Shown: positions 37,709-48,700 of the stretch, piece by piece | Layout: every line of letters starts with the position of its first letter | How positions within the stretch are numbered: the stretch's first letter is position 1 | Source: Marsupella aquatica | Lineage: Eukaryota > Marchantiophyta | Reading direction: 5' to 3' | NCBI GenBank assembly: GCA_973895155.1 | Contig: OZ316894.1 | Coordinates: 9,982,001 to 10,046,000 of the forward strand | DNA length: 64,000 bases | Translations under genes and position numbers: made by a program | Notes under the pieces: generated by a model | The model's input: the letters and a program-made list of their open reading frames with translations, nothing else | The model's database searches: none | What the model was told of the DNA's origin: nothing

Positions 37709-38059
37709 ATGGGCAAACCTGTTGGAATGATGTTTTTGGTACTTGGAATGCTCGTGAGAGTTGCACACAATGTCCGAGCAAGCGATCAGGACTTGAAGAC
37801 CGATTTCTGGATCAATCACACGTCTGCAGAGAATTTTTTCGTCACGGGATTTCGTTACCCTCCAACTAGTGGCGAAGGAGCAAGTTTTCGCCAACTCCCA
37901 GAACCTCCCAGGGCTCGCCGGGATTGGTCTCACGGCTGTACTGTCCCTGTTCGGGCCGCAGTTACAGACTTATCCTCACACGCATCAGTGGATACCCGCA
38001 ACCAGCTGTTCGAACGTACATTGGAGACGGGCGACATGTTCGTGTTTCCCAAGGGTTAA
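37709..38059 (+). pseudogene. Germin-like protein pseudogene, N-terminal and core part
   Basis: Germin-like proteins are secreted cupins, often Mn-binding. ATG at 37709 opens a signal peptide (MFLVLGMLVRVAHNVRA), then SDQDLKTDFWI, matching the start of a mature germin. ENFFVTGFRYPPTSGEG follows. Around 37900-38000 the next homology (LPGLAGIGLTA, PHTHQW) is in another frame, so the metal-binding PHTHP-E motif is lost, and NQLFERTLETGDMFVFPKG is back in the first frame and ends at a stop where HFQ should follow. The C-terminal third is not downstream on this strand; a matching piece is inverted at 38175-38324. Not functional. Confidence 0.78.
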
Positions 38060-38174
38060 ACCCAGTCAGAGCATATCAATTATGTCCAGAGTGTGTTCTG
38101 GTTCATTGAAATCGCTCTAGTCACGCAAAAGAATAAAAACAAATTGTCGACAGAATCTAACTATCTCCAAGACT

Positions 38175-38417
38175 CTATTCGATCGAGTGCACCATCTCGG
38201 TGATAATGCCCATCGATTGGGCGACTACTTTATCGGGGAAGCTTTGGCCACCGATCATGACGACAGCGTTGGAAACGACCAGCGTTCCTGGATTCTCGCT
38301 GGTGAGAGCCGAGAAGCTCAAAGATCGTTGATTACTACTACTGCAGTAATACTCGTCCCCGTACTCGTCACACCAAGGTTTCAATTGGATGCATGCATGG
38401 GAGCTAGCTTGAATCAT
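38175..38417 (-). pseudogene. Germin-like C-terminal fragment, inverted relative to its N-terminal part
   Basis: On the minus strand the frame reads SFSALTSENPGTLVVSNAV, then SFPDKVVAQSMGI, and stops at 38175-38177. That fits the end of a germin-like protein (ALSSQNPGT..., ...PDDVLAKAF...). It begins near 38324; upstream residues to 38417 (IQLKPW) may be a remnant of the HFQ region. Together with 37709-38059 it looks like one gene broken and partly inverted, or two germin copies of which opposite ends remain. Confidence 0.7.
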
Positions 38418-39600
38418 TCATTCCTGGCATCGTTGTGCAAGAAGACGGGCTACAGTTACAAGGAGTATTAGAGTCACGTGTTGCAAAGCGTTCGAATTAA
38501 ACTGCAGTAAGTAGACTAAGACCAGGCTCTCCACATGATCCATGTGATACCTTGCCAAACTTGTTGAATCCGCTTGCTCTGAGGCCTGGGTACTCGTCAA
38601 GGATCCTCTCGGAAGAACTGTTGGCAGAACTGTTTCGATTTCAGTTTCAGGAATGTCATAGACTGTTCAATTTCGCTTCTGTAGTCATAAAGATTTCTGG
38701 CCTCTGTTGACAGTCTTCATACTTCATACCTTTGCACCCCGGCCAAAGAATTCGACATGCAAGCTACATGATGATTCTCGATTGAAAGCTTCAGTCTCGA
38801 AACCAATACCAGAAGACTGTAGTGGGCTGGTGGATCCCACATGTGACGCAGGGTCGTAGCGTCACGCAGTTGCTATCGTCATGCAGGAGTCCCTTCCGCT
38901 GAACTCCGACTGTACCAACTCCGACTGTACCTCCATAGAGACAGAAATTCCAGGTCAGGTGACCCTCCCAGGTCCTGTGACGCCATGATTGTGCTCACTG
39001 GATTGGAATTGTATACGTCCGCATTTTCTTTGGACCTGATCCAGAGGAGAACTTTCGACATGCTATTGATTTGGTTACTTTCCAGTACGAGAGTGATTGG
39101 CAGATCTTCGAAAGTTTAGCATGATCCCCTTTACAGTAACTCTATATCTCGCTGAAACCAGACCTTCATACTAACAGAAAACGATTTGGCACGGTCAATC
39201 ACAGGACCTGGCCGGAAAGAGCCCTCGCGTGAGTCAAGGGAGTGGGTCGAGCCGTTTGCCCCTTGTGGCAAAACAGGTACAGAAATTGGCGGGACAATTG
39301 TGGAGCCTAATCGTATAATTTAGAAAGGATAGACCAGCAATCTTAAAAGGGGCTAAGGTACTATCCGCTTGGACTGCGTGGATTCAACCCCGCACAGCTT
39401 ATCAACCCCATTCTTGACTCTCTACAAATACAAATAGAAGGTCCATACGAAGAACAGCAAAACAGATGATCGCCTCCCAAGTTTAATTTCTTCAGCAAGT
39501 AGTTGCACGAATTCTTTATCCATCAACAAGGTTTTTGAAACAATCGTCTGACGGTCGCGGGGTCAACTCAATTCCAGGCTCAATTCTATCTCGTTTCGCA
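38418..39600. other. Gene-free interval upstream of the hydrolase
   Basis: No ORF above 62 codons. It should contain the hydrolase promoter; I see no firm TATA box or cis-element assignment. Confidence 0.45.
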
Positions 39601-39602
39601 AA

Positions 39603-40472
39603 ATGACAGCGGAGACTCTTGCAGACGGGGTTCACAAATTCATGGCTAACGGCATAACTTTTTCCTATGTTGTTGGTGGCACTGGACCCCTCCTTGTTGT
39701 GCAATCCGTAGGTTGGGGTCTCCCATCGTCATATTTGCGCAACGGCTTAAGGGACCTGGAATCAGAATTCAGACTCCTCTACTTTGAGCCTCGCGGCAAT
39801 GGAGAATCCAGCCGGCCGGACTCATCCGACGCTATGGGCACCAAAGACATGGCCTACGACCTGGAGCATTTGCGCGAGCATCTTCAATTGCCATCCTTCA
39901 CAATACTCGGTCATTCCCACGGTGGAGCAATTGCACTAGCGTACGCAGAACGCTTTCCAGCTCGCGTGACGAAGCTCATTCTAGTCAATCACGAGCTCCA
40001 GACATTCAGCTCCGATAGTTGGTCAGCGTTTGCAGTAGCGCGGAAGGATCATCCAGTCTACGGACCTGCTCTACAGCAGCTGATGGGCTTGATGACGAAT
40101 CAACCAAGCACGGATGAGGAATTTGCAATTGCTTTGAGTGAGGCCACACCCTATTTCTTCGCAGATACAAGCAAGGCACGCATCCAATTGGAGAATGTGG
40201 AAGGCTCGCCATCGCTGTGGGCACATTTGGCGCAGAGCACGACAGACAAAGGAAATGCGTTTCCACATGTGGCAGAGTTGGAAAATGTGAAGGCAGCAAC
40301 ATTGATTTTATCCGGACGAGAAGACGCCGTGTGCAGCGTTGCATCAGCGGAGCGAACCAGAGAGGGAATTGAGGGTTCACGATTAGTAGTTTGGGAAGAT
40401 TGTGGACACATGCCGTGGATTGAGAAAAAGGAAGAGTTCTTGGAGGAGGTGACAAAGTTTCTCAAAGCTTAA
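39603..40472 (+). CDS. Intronless alpha/beta hydrolase, proline iminopeptidase-like, 289 aa
   Basis: Full-length alpha/beta-hydrolase fold protein. The nucleophile elbow is GHSHGG with Ser105; Asp241 (GREDAVC) and His269 (CGHMPWIE) complete the triad. YFEPRGNGES (about 60-69) matches the loop after strand 4 (DxRGxG). There is no signal peptide or transit peptide, so it is probably cytosolic. Among families it most resembles proline iminopeptidase-like hydrolases, but true substrates in this fold cannot be read from sequence; an esterase or a C-C hydrolase is possible. The start ATG follows AAA at -3. A possible polyadenylation signal (AATAAA) lies near 40620. One exon and a fungal/bacterial-like domain make transfer from a microbe conceivable. 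Its last codons and 3' flank are duplicated downstream. Confidence 0.88.
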   Translation: MTAETLADGVHKFMANGITFSYVVGGTGPLLVVQSVGWGLPSSYLRNGLRDLESEFRLLYFEPRGNGESSRPDSSDAMGTKDMAYDLEHLREHLQLPSFTILGHSHGGAIALAYAERFPARVTKLILVNHELQTFSSDSWSAFAVARKDHPVYGPALQQLMGLMTNQPSTDEEFAIALSEATPYFFADTSKARIQLENVEGSPSLWAHLAQSTTDKGNAFPHVAELENVKAATLILSGREDAVCSVASAERTREGIEGSRLVVWEDCGHMPWIEKKEEFLEEVTKFLKA

Positions 40473-42250
40473 GGTCAGGGATTTATCATTAGTGGTTTCT
40501 TAGAATTGAGATCTTCTTCTACAGTCTAAATGTTTTTCCCGCCTTTGGAAGGGAGGTGCGTGCCAGTAGTAGGATTTGAAAAAAGGTGGACAATCAAGTA
40601 TTTTGTGACCTTACTCTGAAATAAATATTCGTAAGTTTTGCCCCAAATGTTCATAGGTTCCGCCCCCTCAAAAAAAAATTATATCAAAGTGCTTGAGGGC
40701 AAAAACCCTCAACCTGGAGAGAGGATCCCAAAGGCAAAGCAACCCACTAAAAGGAAAGGAAAAGGAAGAGTGAAGGGCCCCAAGAAGACCCAAGAGGTCG
40801 AACAAGGCAAGGAGTCCCCCATCACAACCAGAGGCAACATCTGCTGTGTACTCACCGGGAAACCCCATGATATGGTGCTTAAATCACATGCTTGATTCTA
40901 GGTGCTCAGTTCCCCATGTCCATGGTTGTCAACGGAGGAGGTGACAAAGTTTCTAAAAGCTCAAGGTCGGGGATTTATCATTAGTGGTTTCTTAGAACTA
41001 CCCTAAGTGTTCGAGTTGGACACTTTGCTCCAGATTTAACCCAATCTCCAATCTCCAGACTTAACCCAATCTCAACCATAAAGTGTTATACATTGAGCAC
41101 AAATACAAATCTTACTTATAAGCAACAACTATAAGTTAGAGTTGGGGCGAGGCTTCTAGAGTGAAGTCCCTAGACGTAACTCCATGGCCTACCATGTGAA
41201 TGGAAAAATTTATGAATATGATGAATGTCAAATGATAATTATCATGCATGCTTTTTGTTATGATTTCTATTTACATTTAAAAAAAGGTACTCTATGGCCC
41301 CACCATAACATATGTGCATAGAAAGAGGAATGTATAAAGAGAGGAGAATGGTATGTTATGTATGACTATTAAAATGATGATATGCATGATAATTCTTTAT
41401 CATTTTATTAACATTCAAAGAATGTGAAGAGGAAATATACTTTGGCGACACTTTTATTGTCCTCTCCGCGATTCAAATTCAAAGAACAGGTAGTAAGGGC
41501 TAGTACTAAAAAATTCAAGAATCATATGTCAAAGTCAATATTCAAACATAACGTCCTGCAAATACAAAAAATGAAAACATAAAGTTAAAACTTGAGTATA
41601 ATGTCCCGGGCACACTACTAGAGTAGAGGGCCCCTTGGTCCACTATTTGAATACAAGACCCTGATGTTGTGTTTCAGGGGAAGACGGTAGCCCTATTACC
41701 CATAAATAGATATGAAGAAAAACAATCTTGCAGAATAAAAATTTATATGCTATTTTCTATTTCAATTAATCTTTGCCCCATCCTTGTTTTGTTTCCACCC
41801 TAAATTTTTGGTTTTGTCTTATTTGGAATCAATATCATTTTTGTCCATCCTCATTTAAAGTTTTTTAAATGAGACTCATGATCACTTTTGTCTCCGTTAA
41901 GGGTTATTGTCTAGAGGTTTCACTCTAGACCCTAGGCCCTTACGAGTAGATTTTGTTGCGTTCTTATAATAAGATTGAGATCTTCTTCTATGTCAGTCTA
42001 AATGTTTGTCCTGCCTCTGGAAGGGAGGTGGGTGCCAGTAGTAGCATTTGAAAAAGGTGGCCAATCAAGGATTTTCTGACCTTACTCTGAAATAAGTATT
42101 CATAGGTTCCGCCACAAACATTCATATGTTCCTCCCCCTTCAGAGGGGCATCTACAGTGTACTCACCGGAAATCCAATGATATGGTGTGAAAATGACATG
42201 CTTGATTGTAGGTGCTCATCTCCCCATGTCCATGGCTGTCACAAGTGCAC
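40442..42250. repeat. Duplication of the hydrolase 3' end, second copy split by an insertion
   Basis: Copy 1 spans about 40442-40930; copy 2 begins at 40934 with GGAGGAGGTGACAAAGTTTC and runs to 40997 (TTCTTAGAA). It resumes at 41974 (ATTGAGATCTTCTTCTA), continuing to about 42245 (CCCCATGTCCATGGCTGTC). Shared landmarks are the end of the hydrolase ORF, GGAAGGGAGGTG, CTTACTCTGAAATAA, GTGTACTCACCGG and TGACATGCTTGATT. About 150 bp of copy 1 (40665-40815, AAGG-rich) is missing from copy 2. The ORF-end codons in copy 2 are a fragment, not a gene. Confidence 0.85.
40998..41973. mobile_element. Insertion in the duplicated copy, probable DNA element
   Basis: 976 bp present in copy 2 but not in copy 1 of the duplication above. 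Left flank TTCTTAGAA is nearly repeated at the right end as TTCTTATAA (41961-41969). Near its ends, TCTAGAGTGAAGTCCCTAGA (41153) and the reverse complement of the 41918-41940 segment (TCTAGAGTGAAACCTCTAGA) are inverted repeats. It contains the dispersed repeat at 41510-41695. No transposase frame. A diverged relative may lie at 53420-53590 (AAGCTAGAGTTG, TCTAGAGTCCCACCA). Confidence 0.68.
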
Positions 42251-43740
42251 CTATAAAAAACTATGGGTTACCCATATATTTCCTTATAAAGTTCAAGGTT
42301 CACATAAATGGGCACGAGGTTCACAAAAGATGGCGAGTGCTTCAGCTTTTGTTGGCAAGTTAACGCCCCCACAGAATCACGAGCAAACAACTCCCATACA
42401 AAGCCACACTTGCTCCTCAGCACAATCGTCGCTCAACAGCCCATACTGTCTGCACAAACATCCAACCCCATCAGTAAGTAACCCGTCATGATCTTGGATC
42501 CCAAGACCATTGTCTTGTCTCAAGCTCAACAGACGTTAGTAAGTACGTAAGAGGATATAATCTCTTAGGCCCGCATGGCCTTGCCGTAACCTGAAGCTAA
42601 GACCGACACCCACTATTTGTCCAAAATAACCCCTCTACTGGGCATTGCCCAAGCTTCCCCACTTTCTATCTGTCATTGGTTGACCGCCATGTCTTCAAGA
42701 CATGCCCATGGCTCAAATAGCTAGCTTGTTCTGAAGCTTGTCCCAAACGTCTGGACTAGTTCAGCCCCAACTCTAGCAAACCATCTCTATGACTCTAACT
42801 CAAATGAGAGTCTAATGACAAAATGCACTTGGACCTCAACACCTATGTCTACTCTACATTGCCTCAATGCAAGCTCTCGTGGGAACCTGAATGCGACTTG
42901 GTTACTGTTTCGGCAAGGGCAAGAGGGTGAGATAGCCCCTGCAAACCTCGAGGACCAAAGACACCCCTAGACCCAACTGAGCTCAAGAGGATGTAGTCCT
43001 CCTTGAGAACTTTCCAATGCACCTAAGAAGTCCTCCGACAAATTTCTCATTGAGAAGTTGTTATTATTGTTTTTGTTTGACGTTTCCCCTTAGTAGCACG
43101 ATCTTTCACACTTCAGTTGGCCCACTGGGAGACACCACTCCCCTCATATATGCTTTTGGAGATCTACCACCCCCGGACCAACTTTGGTCCCCTATTTTTG
43201 GCCCTCAATCTGGACTCCAACCCAATCAATTGGGCACGAAGCTAACTTACTATGCCCATAACGTTCTAGTTAGCCTGTAGGTGAAGTGCCTTAGCCCTTT
43301 GTGACTGGGCTAACACAGTGTTCATGCTCAGGCTCTCAAAAATCATTGTCATTTAGGCATCCCAGATGGCTACACAAGAGCCGTGTCGTATCTTATGTGC
43401 CAAGCATCCAATCCGCATGAAGTAAACTTGTTGGCCTTGGGCCCAAGAGGAGCTTTGACTCAAGCCCTTAGACCTCAGAGTATGTCTGGGGGTCCGGACT
43501 TTCCACCCTGAGCTCGGCCCTTCCCATGACCCAACCAACTCCCAACACCAATGTAAGTCTTTTGTGTGCGCCACCAACTCAATGAATTGCCTTTGTTATG
43601 AGGCCGCTTCATTGCCTACAAAGTCTCCCCATACTTAGTCCCTACTGGATGACCATTACAAGGGTGTGGACCATAGAGGAGCTTGGGGTAGGAGCCAGCG
43701 ACGCCGGAGCTCAATGGTAGGGTAGTTGAGTTCTGCAATT
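42251..43740. other. Gene-free interval, C-rich on the plus strand
   Basis: Many short frames but no recognisable domain. Codon-like CTC/CCA richness suggests an old coding repeat, but I could not link pieces into a known retroelement polyprotein. Confidence 0.4.
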
Positions 43741-43744
43741 ATAT

Positions 43745-44192
43745 CTTTTTCTTATCTTGCCATCTTTTTTTCAACTTGATATCTTTATCCCGTCACAACA
43801 TCTTTTCTCTCCTTGACATCATTTCCTAACCTCAACATTGTTTTCTCACCTTGACATTTTTTTCTCAGCTTGATATAGTTTTCTTAACTTGACATGTTTT
43901 CTCTCCTCCTTTTATCTTTTCTCACCTTGATTTCTTTTCCACTCCTCAACATCATTTTCTCTCGAGCCTCAACGTCTTTTCTTGTCTTGAGATTTTGTGT
44001 TTTTTTCACCTTGACATCTTTTCTCTCCTCAATGTCTTTTCCTCACCTCAACATCGTTATCTTACCTATACATATTTTTCTCACCTCGCCATCTTTTCTC
44101 ACCTTAACATCTTTTCTCTCCTCGACTTCTTTTTCTCACCTTGACATCTTTTTTCACTTAGAGATATTTTCCTCACCTTGACATCTTCTGGG
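43745..44192. repeat. Minisatellite of ~23-bp CACCTTGACATCTTTTCTC-type units
   Basis: About 18 imperfect units of CTCACCTTGACATCTTTT and variants run head to tail over 450 bp. A 95-codon plus-strand frame through it is a by-product of the repeat, not a gene. Locally, the plus strand is almost free of G. Confidence 0.92.
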
Positions 44193-45777
44193 CAATGCAC
44201 GAGCATTGGGCTAGTACATTTGAACATCAAAAGTTTTCCTTTTTTAGTTCACTATACATGGCAAGGATGATATATCAAAAAACAAGCCCAAATGGTTAGT
44301 GTGTTTTATAGTGCTAATAATTGGATCTTGAGGAACCTAGGAATGAATCTGTACCAAGTCAATGCACTGTACAACAACTCATATATAGATACATCAATGA
44401 AAAATTCCAGTATGGTCAAAAGTGAATAGGGTACGTCAAAGCATAGCTGTAACTCAGGTAAGACTCACGACATAAAAGCTCTCAAGACATAAAAGCTGTC
44501 ACGTCGGGGAAAAATCACTATGGACTACCAAATATGTACCTCATAAAGGTCATACTGTAAAAAAAACTCTTAACACTTTGATTATGGGAGAATTTTGACA
44601 CTCCCTAATAGAGATGTTACTATTTATTTTGACACTCCCTAATAGAGTGGTTACTATTTTTGTTGAATGTTAGTGGGTTTGGTAACATAGCGTTACCCTA
44701 GCTAGACCACCAACCAACCCACTGATGCTCTTATTGGAGAGTAAGGGCGATTTATATTATTGCACTCACGTCTTTCATGAATCGAAAGAGAAGAATTGAA
44801 ACGGAAAGAATGGACCGAGTCTGGTCCCACGGCGTCCCAGGGCTCAGGGCTGACTGAAGTCCACGTAGAATGACGATTCGCGAGAGGCTTGCTCGGCGCT
44901 TGGATCCTCCTCCTGCTCCCTGGGAGAATCGTGGCTTCGATTACTCGCCACATTCATTACCCTTGGTGGTACCCACACAGGCACACAGGCACACAGCGAC
45001 ATACGCGATGAATCTCCTCTTGTCAGCTCCGCCACCCCTTTTCGGCTGCTGTCGTCCTGTCCTGCAATCCTGCCTCTCATATTGTGGGCCGCTTCTCTGG
45101 TTAGAAGGTGGAGCGATGCCCACGAACGCAGCAGCTTAGGGGAAAATCTTGCCCTCCTGCCAAACCTGCCTTGCCTCTCCTGCCCGCCTCTCCTGTCCGC
45201 CTCTCCTGTCCTCCCCGGTCCAGACTCTCAGAAGGGAACAACATTGTTTGAATCCCAGCTGAGTTTCGGAAAATGAAGGCTCGGCTCTGTCAGTGCGGAG
45301 CAGCGAGGATTGACATCTAAGCCTTTTTGAATCTGTGAATTTCAGTAGCTGTATAGTTTCTTTTGCATCCTGTTGGTTCCTGTGGCAGGGATTACGGGCC
45401 TCCGGAAGCGGACATTCTGTGGTTTGCTCGGAGCAGGATTTTTGAACCTGAGGTTGGTGATGCCGAGCTCGGAATTTGCAGCTCTTGCGTGAGAGGGCTG
45501 CTGTTGGGTCAAGCTGTCTTAAATGATTTTGAACAGGATTCTGTGGAACGGGAGTTTGTGGCATTGGCAGTTTTGACGGAGAGTTGTATAAAACAATTAC
45601 TTGGAAGAAATATTGCAATCTTAAATTTAGAAGAAGCCGTAATAGATCAATGGTGATTGGAGACAGGAAAATGGATAATTCTGCACAGGGAAGGTTGTCG
45701 TTGTAATATAACCTATCGGTGACTGGAGAAAATTCAGGGGTTGTCGGCGATTCGTAGTTGGGGTTCACAGGAGGGCA
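44193..45777. other. Upstream region and probable leader of the ABC1K gene
   Basis: 44593 and 44627 start two copies of a 34-bp unit (TTTTGACACTCCCTAATAGA). From about 44830 the DNA becomes GC-richer and CT-rich (CCTGTCCGCCTCTCCTGTCC), as in plant leaders. The 248-codon minus-strand frame at 45136-45882 overlaps the transit-peptide exon and lacks motifs, so I treat it as a shadow. Confidence 0.45.
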
Positions 45778-48700
45778 ATGGCACAAATGGCTCTCCTCCA
45801 TAACAACTTTCTGGGCAGTGGTTTGAGCATTCGTGTGGGTTCTCAGCTGGAGACGGCTAGCAACCCCAAGAGAGCGGTGCAAGTCCGGGCGGTGGCTACC
45901 GACGAGAGGAGGGTTGGGGTTCTCACTCCCGGGGAGAGAGAGGTGGCCAAGAAACGCTCCATGGTATAACCTTGCCTCTACCTACCCGTGGATGTTCACA
46001 ATCGTTGCCATCTTCAGCTGTCTGAATCTCTTCACTGCAAGTGTATGCAAGGTTCAGATTCGCTAAGTCGTGCGGTTGGTCGAAGAATATTACCCTCCAT
46101 GACTGTCTCGTCCGTAATCACTTGGTCATGTTATCGCAACCTAAGGTGGCTACAAGGATTTTAATGGAAAGAGCTTAGACCTTTGACCCTCGTCCCTACC
46201 TTCCTGTAGTTGTGGCGACAGTTTTCAGCGAACTTCAAGTCGCTTTATTGCAAATTCGTCTGGTCTTGTTGGCGATTGAGTAGATTACCCACCTCGACAA
46301 CTTCCCAACCCACTTGATCATTATTTCGCAACTTTTAAAATGGCCGTCTAGAAGTCCAATGAAAATAGTTTAAATCTTGCACCCGCTCTTGCGAATTTGA
46401 GAAACCCATCGCAACAGAAGGCCTTCTCCTGGTTTTTTGTGGATTGGATGTATTTTGCACTTCGAAAGTCTCCAGCTCAGCTTCTGGATGTGGCATCTTT
46501 TTCCGAAGTAGATAATTGGCACAGAGTGTCTCAATCGACACTTCAACGAGTTTGAGGAGTTTAAGCGGACTGATATTCTTCATCCATATGGTCAGAGAAT
46601 TTGAGAGATGGAAGAAAAAGGAAAGCTGAGCTTGGACTTCTTTCACCCGATGTTTGGCATTTGAGTTTCCTCATGAGAAGGTGGTTGTATTTTGCAGAGA
46701 CTTGGTGATATGGCAGAAGAAATGAAGAGAGTGAGAGCACAGATGGAAGACGATGAGCAGCTCTCTTCGCTAATGAGAGGCCTTCGAGGTCAAAACTTGT
46801 CAGACACACAGTTTGCACTTTCGGACACGCAAATGAGACTCATTGAGGTAGATCCAGTCCTGCCTGTAATGCTTTTTACTCATGGTTTGACATGGTTTGG
46901 GATGCTACCATACTCTGTGCAACGATAGCATTCTAAATGCTCCATCGTTTTGTTGAATCTCCAATTTTAAAAGTTCGGCAAGCAAGCGAAACCGGGAATC
47001 TGATTTAATCGTATTCTACACCAGTAATCCTATACTTTTGATGGGCAGTAATTGTAGAGACATGGTTTGATTTGATTTGCTCGCCGTGGATGCAGATTGA
47101 CGGAGGAAATGGAAGCGACGAGTCATTGCCACTAGTATATGATCCGGCAACTATAGCAAACTATTGGGGAAAGAAGCCTGGAGCTGTTGCGACTCGTATT
47201 GCACAGCTAGTCGCAGTAGCTGGGGGTTTTCTCTCGGGAATTGCTATGGATATCATTACAAAGAAAATCAAAGAGGTAGGACAGTTCTCCTTCAGTTCGT
47301 TGTCACTATAAGTTCTTGGAGACGAGTTTCTCTGAGAAATGAAATATGTGGCCTGAGAGTTCAATAATAGTACTCTTCTTGATTTAACTGGATATTAAAA
47401 CCATATCCTTGAAAACTTTAGTGGATAGGCAAAATCCCTTCCCACAGCCACTTCCCACGGCTTCCGATGTACGAACAAATTTTTCCCGCCCTCCTTGTGT
47501 GGCCAATTCCACCAGGACAAGCACCAAAGAGTGAGGGCAATCTTGTAAATGTCATCGTTCTTAATTTAATTTGACACCAGCGCCCGTGGCCAGTATACTG
47601 ATCTACTAGCAGTTAGTTAGTTCTGGCATTTCCCTCGTACAAAGTTTGGAGTTACTGACTTTGACATCAATGCATTCTTTCCCTTATCTTTCTATGAAAT
47701 GAGCTGATTCACATTATACTCATCATGGCCGCAGAACGAAGTAAAGCGGGCAATCGAATTGCGAGAAATAGTCACTTCCCTAGGCCCAGCTTACATTAAG
47801 CTCGGACAAGCCTTAAGCATCCGGCCGGATGTTCTCTCACCAAGTGCCATGACTGAGCTCCAAAAGCTATGTGACAAGGTTCGTTTTTGCTTTTCTGCTC
47901 CCTCAGCTCGGTTGCTAGAGACAAAGCACAGTTCCATTTGTTCTTGTTTTCATTTTTCCAAGTTTGTGATAACCTCTCTACTTTCACTCCTGGATGATGT
48001 TTAGATTACATTTACGTAAGTGCTCCTAGATGACTAGGATCTAGATTCTAGTCTCTGTGTTGTGTCTTAAGAGTCTTTCAGGGCACAGCAAGTTTAGGCT
48101 ACGAGGGATGGTTCACGTTCTGTTGGTGGTGTATCAGCATAATTCGGGTGGCAAGATATAATATCAAACTAACGTGGTAATTCACTAACTAGTTTTACTC
48201 GGCTGGTCATGTAGGTGCCTTCATTTCCAAATGATATAGCAATGGCCCTTCTGGACGAGGAGCTCGGAAAGCCATGGACAGAGATATACTCAGAGCTCTC
48301 TCCATCTCCAATTGCAGCTGGTAACCCTAATTACCACCCAAATTGCTCTTTAACTCGAAGATGTTACCTTTGGTTTATCTACTTTTGTCAAATTCGGAGA
48401 CTCTCCTGATGAATGATGCACTCTGATTTCTTGATGGGTCGTTGTCCATGGATGGCCAAATTGACATCTGCAACACAGAGCGATATTCTGCAATGAAACT
48501 CATGTGACTGTGTACATGAACAGCATCCCTTGGACAGGTGTACAAAGGGCGCCTTCGCGAGAACGGTCATGTCGTGGCTGTGAAGGTCCAGAGGCCTTAT
48601 GTGCTTGAAACAGTCACCATAGATCTCTTTATCATTCGCAAACTGGGAGTAGCATTGCGACGATTTCCACAGGTAATTGATGACGTAGTTATGCAGTCCC

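Noticed and set aside
37550-38059. 169-codon frame taken as an intact gene
   Set aside because: Only the part from 37709 resembles a germin, the metal-binding region is out of frame, and the C-terminus is missing.
43894-44181. 95-codon frame
   Set aside because: Product of the 23-bp minisatellite; hydrophobic Ser/Phe/Leu runs simply repeat the unit.
45136-45882. 248-codon minus-strand frame upstream of the ABC1K gene
   Set aside because: It overlaps the leader and transit-peptide exon of a well-supported plus-strand gene and shows no domain or motif.
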